From contig CAXSAZ010000003.1 of assembly GCA_964235485.1 (NCBI GenBank), positions 169,267 through 233,266 of the forward strand: 64,000 bases of DNA, written 5' to 3'. A program made the translations under genes and the position numbers. The stretch's first letter is position 1. Each line of letters starts with the position of its first letter. This document shows positions 16,164 to 24,776 of this stretch, piece after piece. The notes under the pieces were generated by a model, which saw nothing but the letters and a program-made list of their open reading frames with translations, was not told where the DNA came from and did no database searches. This stretch comes from CAHJXG01 sp964235485. GTDB lineage: Bacteria; Pseudomonadota; Alphaproteobacteria; Acetobacterales; Acetobacteraceae.

Positions 16164-16916
16164 TCAGGGCTGGGCGTCGCCGCCGGCCGTTCCGGTCCGG
16201 CACGCGAGGCACGCGCCCCAGAACAGGCTGGAGAAGAACCAGGCCGGCGCCCCGAACCCGGCGTCGGCGAGCAACGCCGCCACCTCCGCCTCGGATGCCG
16301 GCGGATCGGCGCCTTGCAGGATCGTGCCCAGCTTGGCCTGCACCTGCTCAGGCGTGGCGCCTTGCATACGCCAGCGCCCGCCCCAGGCGGCCAGAAGCAG
16401 CGGATGGTCGGCATAGGCGTAGCGATTGCCGGCCAGGACCAGCGGCGCGCCCGGCTTCAGGCGCACCGCGGTCGAGCGCAGGATGTGCCGCTTCGCTTCG
16501 TCGCCGGGCAGGTGGTGGAGCACGCCGACCATCGTCGCGGCGTCGTAGCGCCGCGCGGCCGGCAGGTCGTCCACGGTGCCCAGGTGAACCTCGGTCCGGT
16601 CGATGTGGCCGCTCCGCTGCAACTGCGCGACGGCGATGTCCAGCATGGGTTGGGACGGGTCAACGGCGGTGAAGCGCCAGCCCGGCTCCAGCGCGCCCGC
16701 CGCGAGCACCTCCTGCGCCCCGCCGCCCGCGCCCACGACCAAGATGTGGGCCGAGCTGCCCGGGCCGAGCACGGCGGCCAACATGCAGGCGGTCAGTTCG
16801 TGGCAAGCGTCGTAGCCGGCCAGCGCGATGCGGCTTTGCGCTTGGTACTCGCCGGCGCGCGCCGGGTCGAACTTCGCTGCGGGGGAGGGAGCGGCGGCCG
16901 TCATGGCTGCGACCAC
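16164..16916 (-). CDS. Class I SAM-dependent methyltransferase
   Basis: A 250-residue Rossmann-fold methyltransferase. Motif I is ILVVGAGGGAQEVL, the acidic residue after strand 2 is in FTAVDPSQPML, motif post-I is LGTVDDLP, and MVGVLHHLPGDEAKRHIL is motif II of the UbiE/Methyltransf_25 type. The C-terminal third (VQAKLGTILQGADPP and beyond) resembles small-molecule methyltransferases. The substrate cannot be told. It may also start at the second ATG four residues in. It is transcribed away from the dehydratase gene, with which it shares an 80-base intergenic region. Confidence 0.85.
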   Translation of the reverse strand: MVAAMTAAAPSPAAKFDPARAGEYQAQSRIALAGYDACHELTACMLAAVLGPGSSAHILVVGAGGGAQEVLAAGALEPGWRFTAVDPSQPMLDIAVAQLQRSGHIDRTEVHLGTVDDLPAARRYDAATMVGVLHHLPGDEAKRHILRSTAVRLKPGAPLVLAGNRYAYADHPLLLAAWGGRWRMQGATPEQVQAKLGTILQGADPPASEAEVAALLADAGFGAPAWFFSSLFWGACLACRTGTAGGDAQP

Positions 16917-16995
16917 TCCCGCCCGGGTGGCCGACTGTCAAGTCGGACGGCGCAAGGGACTTGACCCCGGGGCGCGCCGGGCCTGTGCTGGCGGC

Positions 16996-17805
16996 ATGAC
17001 GCACGAGGATTACGTCGGCCGGACCGAAACGCGCATCGACGTCGTGGGTCCGCATTTGCTGCACGGCCTGGCGGCGACGCTTGGGGTGCCCGTGCCGGAG
17101 CGGCTGCCGCCGTTATGGCATTGGACCTTGTTCCCCGACTGGGTGACGCCGGACCGGCTCGGGCCGGACGGGCACCCGCGGCGGGGCGGGTTCCTGCCGC
17201 CGGTGGACGACCTGCCGCGGCGGATGTGGGCGGGGGGCCGGGTCAGGGTTCTCGGGCCGCTGCACGCGGGGGACGCGGTGCGGCGGCGCAGCAAGATTTT
17301 GTCAGTCAAGGAGAAACAGGGCGGCAGCGGGCGGCTGGTGTTCGTCACCGTCGCCCACGCCATCGAGGGGCCGCGCGGCCCGGCAATCGAGGAAGAGCAG
17401 GACATCGTGTATCGCGGCGCGGAGGGCGCAGCCGCCAAGCCTGCCGACCCGGCGCCGCCCGCGCCGCCGGGCGCGCTGCGCGGGACGGTGCTGCCGGACC
17501 CGGTGCTGTTGTTCCGCTATTCCGCGCTGACCGGCAACGGGCACCGCATCCATTACGATGCGGACTACGCGCGGGGGGTGGAGGGCTACCCGGGCCTGGT
17601 GGTGCACGGGCCGCTGCAGGCGACGTGGCTGGCCGGGCTGCTGGCAGATCGGACGGTGGCGTCGTTCAGCTTCCGCGGCCTGCGCCCGGCGTTCCATGGG
17701 GCAAAGCTCGTGACCGAGGCGTGGGAAGAAGGCGGCGCGTGGCGGCTGCGCACGCTGGACGAGGGCGGGCGCGCGTGCATGGCGGCGGAGGCGACGCTTG
17801 CCTGA
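16996..17805 (+). CDS. MaoC-like/FAS1-like dehydratase (mesaconyl-C4-CoA hydratase family)
   Basis: A 269-residue double hot-dog protein. The N-terminal half carries FPDWVTPDRLGPDGHPRRGG and MWAGGRVRVLGPLHAGD, typical of the FAS1-like dehydratase domain. The C-terminal half has LFRYSALTGNGHRIHYD, the MaoC hydratase signature with catalytic Asp/His, and GYPGLVVHGPLQATWL. Relatives hydrate mesaconyl- or itaconyl-CoA, or act as HTD2-like hydroxyacyl-thioester dehydratases. It is followed after 9 bases by an MBL hydrolase on the same strand. I start it at ATG 16996. Confidence 0.85.
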   Translation: MTHEDYVGRTETRIDVVGPHLLHGLAATLGVPVPERLPPLWHWTLFPDWVTPDRLGPDGHPRRGGFLPPVDDLPRRMWAGGRVRVLGPLHAGDAVRRRSKILSVKEKQGGSGRLVFVTVAHAIEGPRGPAIEEEQDIVYRGAEGAAAKPADPAPPAPPGALRGTVLPDPVLLFRYSALTGNGHRIHYDADYARGVEGYPGLVVHGPLQATWLAGLLADRTVASFSFRGLRPAFHGAKLVTEAWEEGGAWRLRTLDEGGRACMAAEATLA

Positions 17806-17814
17806 CCCCCGCCC

Positions 17815-18636
17815 ATGTTCCTGACGGAGCCGGAGCCGCCGCGCGGCGTGCCCTTGCCGGTCGCGCCCGGCATCCGCCGGGTGGTGGCGGCGAACCCGGG
17901 GCCGATGACCTACCACGGCACCAATACCTACTTGGTGGACATGCCGGGCGGCGTGGCTGTGCTGGACCCCGGGCCGCCGGACGACCCGGCGCACGTCGCC
18001 GCCGTGCTGGCCGCGGCCGGGGGGGCGGTGGCGCGCATCCTGCTGACCCACACGCATAGCGACCACATCGGCGCGTTGCCGGCGCTGCGAACCGCAACGG
18101 GGGCGCCGGTCCATGCCTGGCACGCCCCGGCAGCGGCGGAGATCGTGCCGGACGTGGCGCTGCGGGACGGGGACAGCGTGGGGGGCTGGCAGGCGGTGTG
18201 GACGCCGGGGCACGCGGCGGACCACCTGTGCTTCGCCGGGCCGGACGGCGTGCTGTTCAGTGGCGACCACGTGATGGGCTGGTCGAGCAGCGTGGTCAGC
18301 CCGCCCGGCGGCGACATGGCGGCGTATTTCGCCAGCCTGCACCGGCTGCTGGCGCGGGATGATGCGGTGTTCCTGCCCGGCCACGGCCCGCCGATCCCCC
18401 AACCGCGGGCCTTCGTGCGGGACCTCCTGGCGCACCGGGAAGCGCGGGAAGCGGCGCTGCTCCGGGCGCTTGGCCCGGCGCCACAGAACACGCTGGCGCT
18501 GACGGACGTGCTATATGCAGGGGTGGACGAGCGGCTGCGCCGGGCGGCGGAGCGCAACGTGCTGGCGCATCTGCTGAAGCTGCGGGGCGAGGGGCGGGCG
18601 CGGGACGTGGGCGAGGGGTGGGTTAAGGAGGCATGA
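17815..18636 (+). CDS. Metallo-beta-lactamase-fold hydrolase
   Basis: A 273-residue MBL protein. The zinc motif HTHSDHIGAL (HxHxDH) is complete, with further ligands in TPGHAADHLCF, LFSGDHVMGW and LPGHGPPI. A winged-helix-like C-terminal domain (LLAHREAREAALLRAL through NVLAHLLKLRGEG) follows, as in LACTB2-type enzymes. Those members act as ribonucleases or thioesterases; with a CoA-thioester dehydratase directly upstream, a thioesterase-like role is possible. The stop overlaps the next start as ATGA. Confidence 0.9.
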   Translation: MFLTEPEPPRGVPLPVAPGIRRVVAANPGPMTYHGTNTYLVDMPGGVAVLDPGPPDDPAHVAAVLAAAGGAVARILLTHTHSDHIGALPALRTATGAPVHAWHAPAAAEIVPDVALRDGDSVGGWQAVWTPGHAADHLCFAGPDGVLFSGDHVMGWSSSVVSPPGGDMAAYFASLHRLLARDDAVFLPGHGPPIPQPRAFVRDLLAHREAREAALLRALGPAPQNTLALTDVLYAGVDERLRRAAERNVLAHLLKLRGEGRARDVGEGWVKEA

Positions 18637-18866
18637 GCGACGATGGGACGAACCGCATCCTGGCGGTGCTGGAGCGATTGCAAAGCAGGATGGACAGCCT
18701 GGACCAGCACCTGACGATTGGACTGAGTCGTACAGACGACGCGCTGCGCCAGATTCGGTCTGTTTCGGAAGATTATCGCATTCACAGCGAGCAACTGAGG
18801 ACCTTGCAGAACCTCGTGCGCCGCCTGGAAGCGCGGGTGAGCCAGCTTGAGGACAAGCAGGGGTGA
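18633..18866 (+). CDS. Small coiled-coil protein
   Basis: A 77-residue, nearly all-helical protein (ILAVLERLQSRMDSLDQHL, then LQNLVRRLEARVSQLEDKQ) with heptad spacing of Leu/Ile/Val and no membrane segment. It starts within the MBL hydrolase stop codon (ATGA), so it is translationally coupled to that gene. Similar short coiled-coil proteins occur twice more in this window, at 22.5 and 30.8 kb. Function unknown. Confidence 0.7.
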   Translation: MSDDGTNRILAVLERLQSRMDSLDQHLTIGLSRTDDALRQIRSVSEDYRIHSEQLRTLQNLVRRLEARVSQLEDKQG

Positions 18867-18972
18867 GCGGGCCGCCGCATGGACGTGCCGGTTCAGCATC
18901 GGCTCATGCAACTTGCCTTATGCTCCACGTTGAGCAAATCGGGATAATCGATGAAGGGGTGGAGAAACTAAG

Positions 18973-19191
18973 ATGGACTGGACAGACTGCTCATTGATCG
19001 AGAGGGTGCCCGGCAAGCTTGGGGGCGCTCCGGTCATCCGCCATTCGCGCGTCCGCCCGGACGACCTGCTGGTCAACCGAGAGGAAGGCGAGGGATGGCT
19101 TGCCGATGCCTACCGGCTGCCGCTCGACACCGTGCGCCAAGTGCTGGCTTTCTACGACCAGCACGAGGAGCAGCTTGCGCCTGCTGTTTGA
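18973..19191 (+). CDS. DUF433 antitoxin-like protein
   Basis: A 72-residue DUF433 protein: IERVPGKLGGAPVIRHSRVR, an insertion-bearing middle, then LPLDTVRQVLAFYDQHEE, the helix pair that forms the winged-helix-like DNA-binding fold. DUF433 genes usually precede a DUF5615 PIN-like gene, as here, and are regarded as the antitoxin. GGTGGAGAAACTAAG lies just before the ATG. A small inverted repeat, TGCTC-6 bases-GAGCA (18921-18936), lies about 40 bases upstream and could be the operator. Confidence 0.85.
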   Translation: MDWTDCSLIERVPGKLGGAPVIRHSRVRPDDLLVNREEGEGWLADAYRLPLDTVRQVLAFYDQHEEQLAPAV

Positions 19192-19537
19192 CCACAACAT
19201 TCCGATGCCGCTGCGTCGCTTGCTTCCCGGGCACGACACCGCTTTTGCCGATGAGCGGGGATGGAGCGAACTGACGAATGGCGACCTGCTCGCAGCGGCG
19301 GAGGCGGCCGGCTTCGAGGTGTTGCTGACGGCAGACAGGAACTTGCGCTATCAGCAGAATCTGAGCGGGCGGCGCATCGGATTGGTCGTGCTGTCCACCA
19401 ATCACTGGCCGACCATCCGCGACAATGCACCGCAGGTCCTCGCGGCAGTCGAGGGAGCGGGCCGAGGGCGATACGTCGAGGTGGAGTTGCCTCGTCCCAC
19501 GCTGCTGCGTCGAACGCCGCCGGTCGGCAACAGGTAG
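19175..19537 (+). CDS. DUF5615 PIN-like toxin
   Basis: A 120-residue PIN-like ribonuclease-fold protein. I start it at TTG 19175, 17 bases inside the DUF433 gene, because a GAGGAG lies just upstream and translation begins MRLLFDHNIP with the family's first acidic residue. LTADRNLRYQQN carries the second acidic site, and the RRIGLVVLSTNHWPTI strand is diagnostic. It is presumed to be the toxin partner of DUF433. The C-terminus is intact. Confidence 0.85.
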   Translation: MRLLFDHNIPMPLRRLLPGHDTAFADERGWSELTNGDLLAAAEAAGFEVLLTADRNLRYQQNLSGRRIGLVVLSTNHWPTIRDNAPQVLAAVEGAGRGRYVEVELPRPTLLRRTPPVGNR

Positions 19538-19720
19538 AAACGCCCGGCTCGCCCAGCGCAGGACCGTCTTGCATTTCCGCGAACCGTGACGCACATAAGA
19601 CCGTGATATAAGGCCCCCGCCGGGCGCTGTTCGTGGCGAGGGGTGCATGACAGGGCGCGCTGGGCCGGAGGCCGGGCGGCGCCCTTCGTGTTATGCCCGG
19701 CTTACGAATGGAGTTTCACC

Positions 19721-21811
19721 GTGTCCGACACCGAAGCCAACCCGCTTGCCCTGATCCGCAACATCGGCATCACTGCGCACATCGACGCCGGCAAGACCAC
19801 CACCACCGAGCGCATCCTGTACTACACCGGCGTGTCCCACCGCATCGGCGAGGTGCATGACGGCAACACCACCACCGACTACATGGCGCAGGAGCGGGAA
19901 CGCGGCATCACCATCACTTCGGCCGCGGTGACGTGCGAGTGGAAGAACCACCGCATCAACATCATCGACACGCCGGGCCACATCGACTTCAACATCGAGG
20001 TGAACCGGTCGCTGCGTGTTTTGGACGGCGCGGTGTTCATCATCGAGGGCGTGGCCGGCGTGCAGCCGCAGAGCGAGACCAACTGGCGCTTGGCCGACCG
20101 CTACAACGTGCCGCGCATCATCTTCATCAACAAGCTGGACCGCACGGGCGCGGACTTCTACCGGGCGTTCGACACGCTGAAGGAGAAGCTCGACATCGTG
20201 GCGCTGCCGCTGCAGCTCCCCATCGGGATCGAGGACACGTTCGTGGGCGTGGTCGATCTCGTGGAGATGAAGGCGATCATCTGGGAAGGCGGGGAGCTGG
20301 GCGCCAAGTTCCACGACGAAGCGATCCCGGCGGACCTCCAGGAAAAGGCGCAGGAATACCGCACGCAACTGCTGGACACCGCGCTGTCCGTCGATAACGA
20401 CGCGATGGAGGAGTATTTCGACAAGGGCGACGTGTCCGTGGACACCTTGAAGCGCTGCATCAAGGCGGGCGCCATCAGCGGCGCGTTCCGCCCGGTGCTG
20501 TGCGGCACCGCGTTCAAGAACAAGGGCGTGCAGCCGTTGCTCGACGGCGTGCTCGACTACCTGCCCAGCCCCATCGACGTGCCCGGCATCAAGGTGGCCG
20601 CGGAGGAGGACGAGGAAGAAGGCGCCGACCGCCGCATCATCCCCGCCAACCCGACTGCGCCCTTCGCGGGCCTCGCGTTCAAGATCATCAACGACAAGTA
20701 TGGCACGCTCACCTTTGTGCGGGTGTATGCAGGGACCTTGAAGTCCGGCGACACCGTGATGAACACCACCAAGAGCCACCGCGAGCGCATCGGCCGCATG
20801 TTCCAGATGCACGCCGACAAGCGGGCGGAGATCAAGGAAGTGCACGCGGGCGACATCGCGGCCTTCGTGGGCCTCAAGGACACCGGCACCGGCGACACCC
20901 TGGCCGCCGCCGAGGACCCGGTGGTGCTGGAGCGCATGTCCTTCCCGATCCCGGTGATCGACATCTCGGTGGAGCCGAAGACCAAGGACGGCGTGGAGAA
21001 GATGACGCTCGGCTTGCAGAAGCTGGCGGGCGAGGACCCGAGCCTGCGGCTGCGCACGGACCAGGAAAGCGGGCAGACCATCCTGTCGGGCATGGGCGAG
21101 CTGCACCTGGAGATCATCATCGACCGCTTGCAGCGGGAATACGGGGTGGACGCCAACATCGGCGCGCCGCAGGTGGCGTATCGCGAGACGATCAGCCGCA
21201 ACCACACGGAAACCTACACCCACAAGAAGCAGACCGGCGGCTCCGGCCAGTTCGCGGAGGTGAAGATCATCTTCGAGCCGTTGGAGCGCAACGGCGGCGT
21301 GGTGTTCGAGAACAAGGTGGTCGGCGGCTCGATCCCCAAGGAGTATATCCCGGCGGTCGAGAAGGGCATCAAGAACCAGTGCGAAACCGGCGTCTTGGCC
21401 GGGTTCCCCACGGTGGACTTCAAGTATAGCCTGGTGGATGGCAAGTACCACGACGTGGACTCGTCGGCGCTCGCGTTCGAGATCGCGGCCAAGGCGTGCT
21501 TCCGGGACGGCATGAAGAAGGCGGCGCCGATCATCCTGGAGCCGATCATGGACGTGGAGGTGACGACGCCGCAGGACCATGTGGGCGATGTGGTGGGCGA
21601 CCTGAACCGCCGCCGGGGCACGATCCAAAGCCAGGACAGCGCCGGCAGCACGGTGATGGTGCGGGCGCACGTGCCGCTCAAGGAGATGTTCGGCTACATC
21701 AGCCAGCTCCGCGGCATGACCAAGGGCCGGGCCAGCTTCACCATGCAGTTCCACCATTACGACCCCGTGCCGCGCAACATCGCGGACGAGATCATGGCAA
21801 AGAGCGCCTGA
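19721..21811 (+). CDS. fusA: Elongation factor G, divergent paralogue
   Basis: A 696-residue translational GTPase started at GTG 19721; an upstream in-frame ATG at 19643 adds 26 unconserved residues. G-motifs are AHIDAGKTTTTERI (G1), ERGITITSAA (G2 area), DTPGHIDF (G3) and FINKLD (G4), followed by domains II-V typical of EF-G. The G3-switch stretch reads GHIDFNIEVNRSLRVLDGAV where canonical EF-G has GHVDFTIEVERSLRVLDG, and the next block is FIIEGVAGVQPQSETNWRLA. It is not next to rpsL, rpsG or tuf. This suggests a second EF-G copy, although a relocated single copy is possible. Confidence 0.9.
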   Translation: MSDTEANPLALIRNIGITAHIDAGKTTTTERILYYTGVSHRIGEVHDGNTTTDYMAQERERGITITSAAVTCEWKNHRINIIDTPGHIDFNIEVNRSLRVLDGAVFIIEGVAGVQPQSETNWRLADRYNVPRIIFINKLDRTGADFYRAFDTLKEKLDIVALPLQLPIGIEDTFVGVVDLVEMKAIIWEGGELGAKFHDEAIPADLQEKAQEYRTQLLDTALSVDNDAMEEYFDKGDVSVDTLKRCIKAGAISGAFRPVLCGTAFKNKGVQPLLDGVLDYLPSPIDVPGIKVAAEEDEEEGADRRIIPANPTAPFAGLAFKIINDKYGTLTFVRVYAGTLKSGDTVMNTTKSHRERIGRMFQMHADKRAEIKEVHAGDIAAFVGLKDTGTGDTLAAAEDPVVLERMSFPIPVIDISVEPKTKDGVEKMTLGLQKLAGEDPSLRLRTDQESGQTILSGMGELHLEIIIDRLQREYGVDANIGAPQVAYRETISRNHTETYTHKKQTGGSGQFAEVKIIFEPLERNGGVVFENKVVGGSIPKEYIPAVEKGIKNQCETGVLAGFPTVDFKYSLVDGKYHDVDSSALAFEIAAKACFRDGMKKAAPIILEPIMDVEVTTPQDHVGDVVGDLNRRRGTIQSQDSAGSTVMVRAHVPLKEMFGYISQLRGMTKGRASFTMQFHHYDPVPRNIADEIMAKSA

Positions 21812-21821
21812 TGCATCGCCA

Positions 21822-21848
21822 CCCTGCCCCGGCATCGTCGGGGCAGGG
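21822..21848 (+). promoter_or_regulatory. Strong hairpin abutting the deaminase start
   Basis: CCCTGCCCCG (21822-21831) pairs perfectly with CGGGGCAGGG (21839-21848) around a 7-base loop. The stem ends on the base before the deaminase ATG at 21849, and the CAGGG in its right arm is the only ribosome-site-like sequence there. No U-run follows. It may attenuate fusA read-through or block deaminase translation. Confidence 0.6.
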
Positions 21849-22397
21849 ATGATGACAAACGCGCCCGAGGGAACGGCCTCGCCCGGCGCGGCGGGGCCGG
21901 ACGCTGCGACCGACGCCGACCGGCAGTTCATGGCCCGCGCGCTCGAACTCGCCCGGCAGGGTGACCGGACGGAAGGGGCGTCGCCCATCGGCTGCGTGAT
22001 CGTGCTGGACGGGCGCATCGTGGCGGAGGGGCACAACGAGGTCGGCCTGCGCCACGACCCCACGGCGCACGCGGAGATGGTGGCGATCCGCCGGGCCGGG
22101 GCGGCCTTGGCGCGGGAGGAACTGCGGGGGGCGACGCTCTACTCCACCCTGCAGCCCTGCGGCATGTGCACCATGGCAAGCATCTGGAGCCATATCGACC
22201 GCATCGTGTATGGCGCCGGGCGGGACGACGTGCACCGGATGTACTTCGAGGACCGTCACCTCGACACCATGAACTTCATCCGCGACGCTTACCGAGAGGA
22301 CCTGCCGGTGGTGGGCGGGGTGTTGCGGGAGGAATGCGCGGCGCTGTTTTATGGGCCGGATGACGAGCCGCCGGCGGAGGCGCAGGCGAACATTTGA
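21849..22397 (+). CDS. Nucleoside deaminase (cytidine/deoxycytidylate family fold)
   Basis: A 182-residue zinc deaminase. The catalytic HAEM box (TAHAEMVAIRRAG) and the zinc-binding PCGMC (STLQPCGMCTMA) are both present, after the SPIGCVIVLDGRIVAEGHN strand pair. The C-terminal MYFEDRHLDTMNFI region is not that of tRNA adenosine deaminase TadA. The protein fits the generic nucleoside/guanine-type deaminase subgroup; the substrate is unknown. It can start at ATG 21849 or 21852. Confidence 0.85.
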   Translation: MMTNAPEGTASPGAAGPDAATDADRQFMARALELARQGDRTEGASPIGCVIVLDGRIVAEGHNEVGLRHDPTAHAEMVAIRRAGAALAREELRGATLYSTLQPCGMCTMASIWSHIDRIVYGAGRDDVHRMYFEDRHLDTMNFIRDAYREDLPVVGGVLREECAALFYGPDDEPPAEAQANI

Positions 22398-22462
22398 CGG
22401 TCGAGCACAGCGACCCAACTCTGCGCTGTTTTGGATAATGGAAATAAGGCAGGGTAGTCGGC

Positions 22463-23047
22463 ATGACTGAGGCCCAGAACGATCCGCTATCCGAACTCGA
22501 CGCCAAGCTTGCATTGCTGGATGGCAAGTTAGAAGCTTTGTCAGACCTAGCCCAAGCCGTTGCAGGAATGAGGCAAATGCTTGGCGAGGCTACTCGGCAG
22601 GTGACCGAAAATTCTTCTGCGGTCCGTGAAAGGATCCTGTGGCTTGAGCAGAAGCAAGCGGCTGATGAAGCCACAAGGCAGATGATTGATGCAGCCATTC
22701 GGCAAGTAACTGAGAATTCCAGTGTGCTTCGTGAAAGGCTTTTGCCGCTCGTGGAGCAGGTGACTGCGGAGCAAACTCAGTTGCGTGCCCTGATCCTGAG
22801 AAAAACAGAAAGCCTGCAAGACACCATGGATTTGGTCAGACAAGACGCCCGCAACGCTTGGAACTCCGCCGACTTCGCCATCACCCATAGTGTCGGCAAC
22901 AATCACCAGATACGCGAGGAAATGGAGAAGTTACTGGCGATGATCTCGGGCGTGCAAAGGCAGCAGCAGGTTCTCACGTCGCAGGTCGAGGAACTGCGCA
23001 GGAGCGCTGCCGAAAAGGAAGGGGGCGGCTCATCCCGTGCGGGATGA
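22463..23047 (+). CDS. Coiled-coil protein with an internal duplication
   Basis: A 194-residue, strongly helical and hydrophilic protein. Residues 43-61 and 78-96 are a visible duplication (QVTENSSAVRERIL against QVTENSSVLRERLL) spaced 35 residues, exactly five heptads, so the coiled-coil register is kept. Codon choice is less GC-extreme than its neighbours. No catalytic motif or membrane helix is seen. It ends on the base before the convergent SDR stop. Function unknown; a structural or filament role is possible. Confidence 0.7.
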   Translation: MTEAQNDPLSELDAKLALLDGKLEALSDLAQAVAGMRQMLGEATRQVTENSSAVRERILWLEQKQAADEATRQMIDAAIRQVTENSSVLRERLLPLVEQVTAEQTQLRALILRKTESLQDTMDLVRQDARNAWNSADFAITHSVGNNHQIREEMEKLLAMISGVQRQQQVLTSQVEELRRSAAEKEGGGSSRAG

Positions 23048-23833
23048 TCAGCTCAACCCCTCCATCCCCCCGTCCACGCTGATCGCCTGGCCGCTGATCG
23101 TGGCGCCGAAGGGGCTGCACAGATACAGCGCCATGTTGGCGATGTCTTGCTGCGTCACGAAGCAGCGCAGGGACACGGTGCTGACCGACCGCTCCGTTTG
23201 CTCGTTGTCGCTGATGCCCGCCGCCTGCGCCTTGTTGCGCAAGACGCTGCGGATGCGCGGGCCGTCCACCAGGCCGGGCAGGATGGCGTTCACCCGGATG
23301 TTGTCGGGGCCGAGTTCCATCGCCAGCGTGCGGGTGAAGCCGACCACGCCCCACTTCGCGGCACTGTAGGGGCTGCGCAGCGGGAAGCCGAACTTGCCCG
23401 CCGCGGAGCTGAGGTTGACGATGCTGCCACCGCCCGACTGCCGCAGCGCGGGCACCGCGCGCCGGGCGCAATGGAACATGCTGGCGAGGTCCGTTTGCAA
23501 GGTGGCGTCGAGGTCCGCGGGCGTCACGTCCTCCACGGGCGCCGTGGGACCGGCGATCCCCGCGTTGTTCACCAGCACGTCCAGGCCGCCCAGCGCGGAC
23601 AGCGCCGCGTCCATGAAGGCTTCCAGGTCGGCCGCCCGGCCCGCATCCGCCCGCACGCCTTGGTGCCCGCAGGCGGCGAGCGCCGCCTCGTCCACGTCCG
23701 ACACGAACACGTGGGCGCCGCAAGCCGCAAAGCTGTCCGCCATCACCCGGCCGATCCCGCCCGCCCCGGCGGTGATGGCGACGCGAAGGGCGGACAGGTC
23801 GAGAGGGACAGGGATGAGGGCGCCTTGGGGCAT
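23048..23833 (-). CDS. Short-chain dehydrogenase/reductase
   Basis: A 261-residue classical SDR. The nucleotide-binding motif is TAGAGGIGRVMA at about residue 20 (TAGxxGIG instead of TGxxxGIG), NNAGIAG is strand 4, the catalytic Ser is in IVNLSSAAGKFG and the catalytic Tyr/Lys in YSAAKWG. ISGQAISVDGG closes the fold. An acidic residue ends strand 2 (VSDVDEAA), so NAD(H) is the likely cofactor. Substrate unknown. It is convergent with the coiled-coil gene with no spacing. Confidence 0.9.
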   Translation of the reverse strand: MPQGALIPVPLDLSALRVAITAGAGGIGRVMADSFAACGAHVFVSDVDEAALAACGHQGVRADAGRAADLEAFMDAALSALGGLDVLVNNAGIAGPTAPVEDVTPADLDATLQTDLASMFHCARRAVPALRQSGGGSIVNLSSAAGKFGFPLRSPYSAAKWGVVGFTRTLAMELGPDNIRVNAILPGLVDGPRIRSVLRNKAQAAGISDNEQTERSVSTVSLRCFVTQQDIANMALYLCSPFGATISGQAISVDGGMEGLS

Positions 23834-23863
23834 GGAGCGGGGTCCTTTGGTGGGCGCGGCGGC

Positions 23864-24250
23864 CTATGCCGAGCAGCTTACGACCGGGACGGGGTAGCTT
23901 GGCATCCAGCGGTCCTCCGACATCAGCGTCGCGTTCTCGGCGATGGCCTGGGCGATCAGCAGGTGGTCGAAGGGGTCTTTGTGGTGCCGGGGCACACCCG
24001 TAAGCGCGACCAAGTGGCTGTCGGCGATAGCAAGACGAACAAAGCCGTCCTGCTCAAGACCCTCCGAGACTTCCTGGGTGTTGGTTACCAGCTTGCCCAC
24101 CTGCGCCTTCAAGGCGAGTTCCCACAGCGACACGACGCTGACTAGGACTTGGTTGCCACGGTCCCGCAACAGGCTCCGGCTTTGCGGCCCGATCCGTGGG
24201 TCATCACTGATCCACCAGAGCAGGACATGGGTATCAAGCAGCAGCCTCAT
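23864..24250 (-). CDS. PIN-domain toxin, VapC family
   Basis: A 128-residue PIN ribonuclease started at ATG 24250. The acidic triad positions are visible: D6 in LLLDTHVLLWW, Glu in SVVSLWELALKA, and Asp in HHKDPFDHLLIAQA followed by SEDRW. This is the VapC type usually paired with Phd/YefM antitoxins. Its ATG overlaps the antitoxin stop (ATGA), giving coupled translation. It should cleave RNA when its partner is degraded. Confidence 0.92.
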   Translation of the reverse strand: MRLLLDTHVLLWWISDDPRIGPQSRSLLRDRGNQVLVSVVSLWELALKAQVGKLVTNTQEVSEGLEQDGFVRLAIADSHLVALTGVPRHHKDPFDHLLIAQAIAENATLMSEDRWMPSYPVPVVSCSA

Positions 24251-24501
24251 CCGCCCTTGCCCTCGTCCGGGAAGATCGGCCCATTCACCATGGCCTCGAT
24301 GAAGCCCTCGGGCCAGGTGTCGAAATCGTCCGCCATCCAAATCTTCCCACGCATCCGGCCCGGCTCGCGCGGGGCAAGGTTTGACGGCGCCGACGACGGG
24401 CGCAATTCCGCCACCACCTCGTTGTCCCACGTGATCAGGAACGACGCGCCTTGCCGGGTTTGGCGGAGATACCCGGCCACGTCGTCCCGGAAGTCCGCCA
24501 T
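24247..24501 (-). CDS. Phd/YefM-type antitoxin
   Basis: The C-terminal 84 residues match antitoxins of VapC/PIN toxins: MADFRDDVAGYLRQTRQGAS, then FLITWDNEVVAELRPS and an acidic tail that would wrap the toxin. I start it at ATG 24501. The frame stays open upstream to an ATG at 24708, which would make a 153-residue protein with a basic, Trp-rich N-terminus unlike the family. Antitoxins of this type usually begin a few residues before the MADFR helix. It is followed by vapC with a 4-base overlap. Confidence 0.7.
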   Translation of the reverse strand: MADFRDDVAGYLRQTRQGASFLITWDNEVVAELRPSSAPSNLAPREPGRMRGKIWMADDFDTWPEGFIEAMVNGPIFPDEGKGG

Positions 24502-24776
24502 CTCGACCCGGCGCGCCGCCGCGGAGGGCTTGTCATGTTCAGGGTGGTCCAAGGCCGCATCCTCATTGCTGGGCGGAGTGTGAGGTCTGATAAAGTTAAA
24601 CAGGCTTTCTAGATGGTCGTCCTGCTTGTGTTTGCTCAAGCTGTAACCTACCAGACGCAATATCCACCGCCAACTCGGATCACGCCGCTGTCGGCGACCA
24701 CGCTTCAAATGCCTGAACTCGATTGAGCGGCTATGTTGCCTCGGTCGTGCTAAACGCTTTTGGTGACAAGAAGGGC

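Noticed and set aside
24502..24708. N-terminal extension of the Phd-type antitoxin
   Set aside because: The frame is open but the 69 extra residues are basic and Trp-rich, unlike the family, and the core helix begins at the later ATG.
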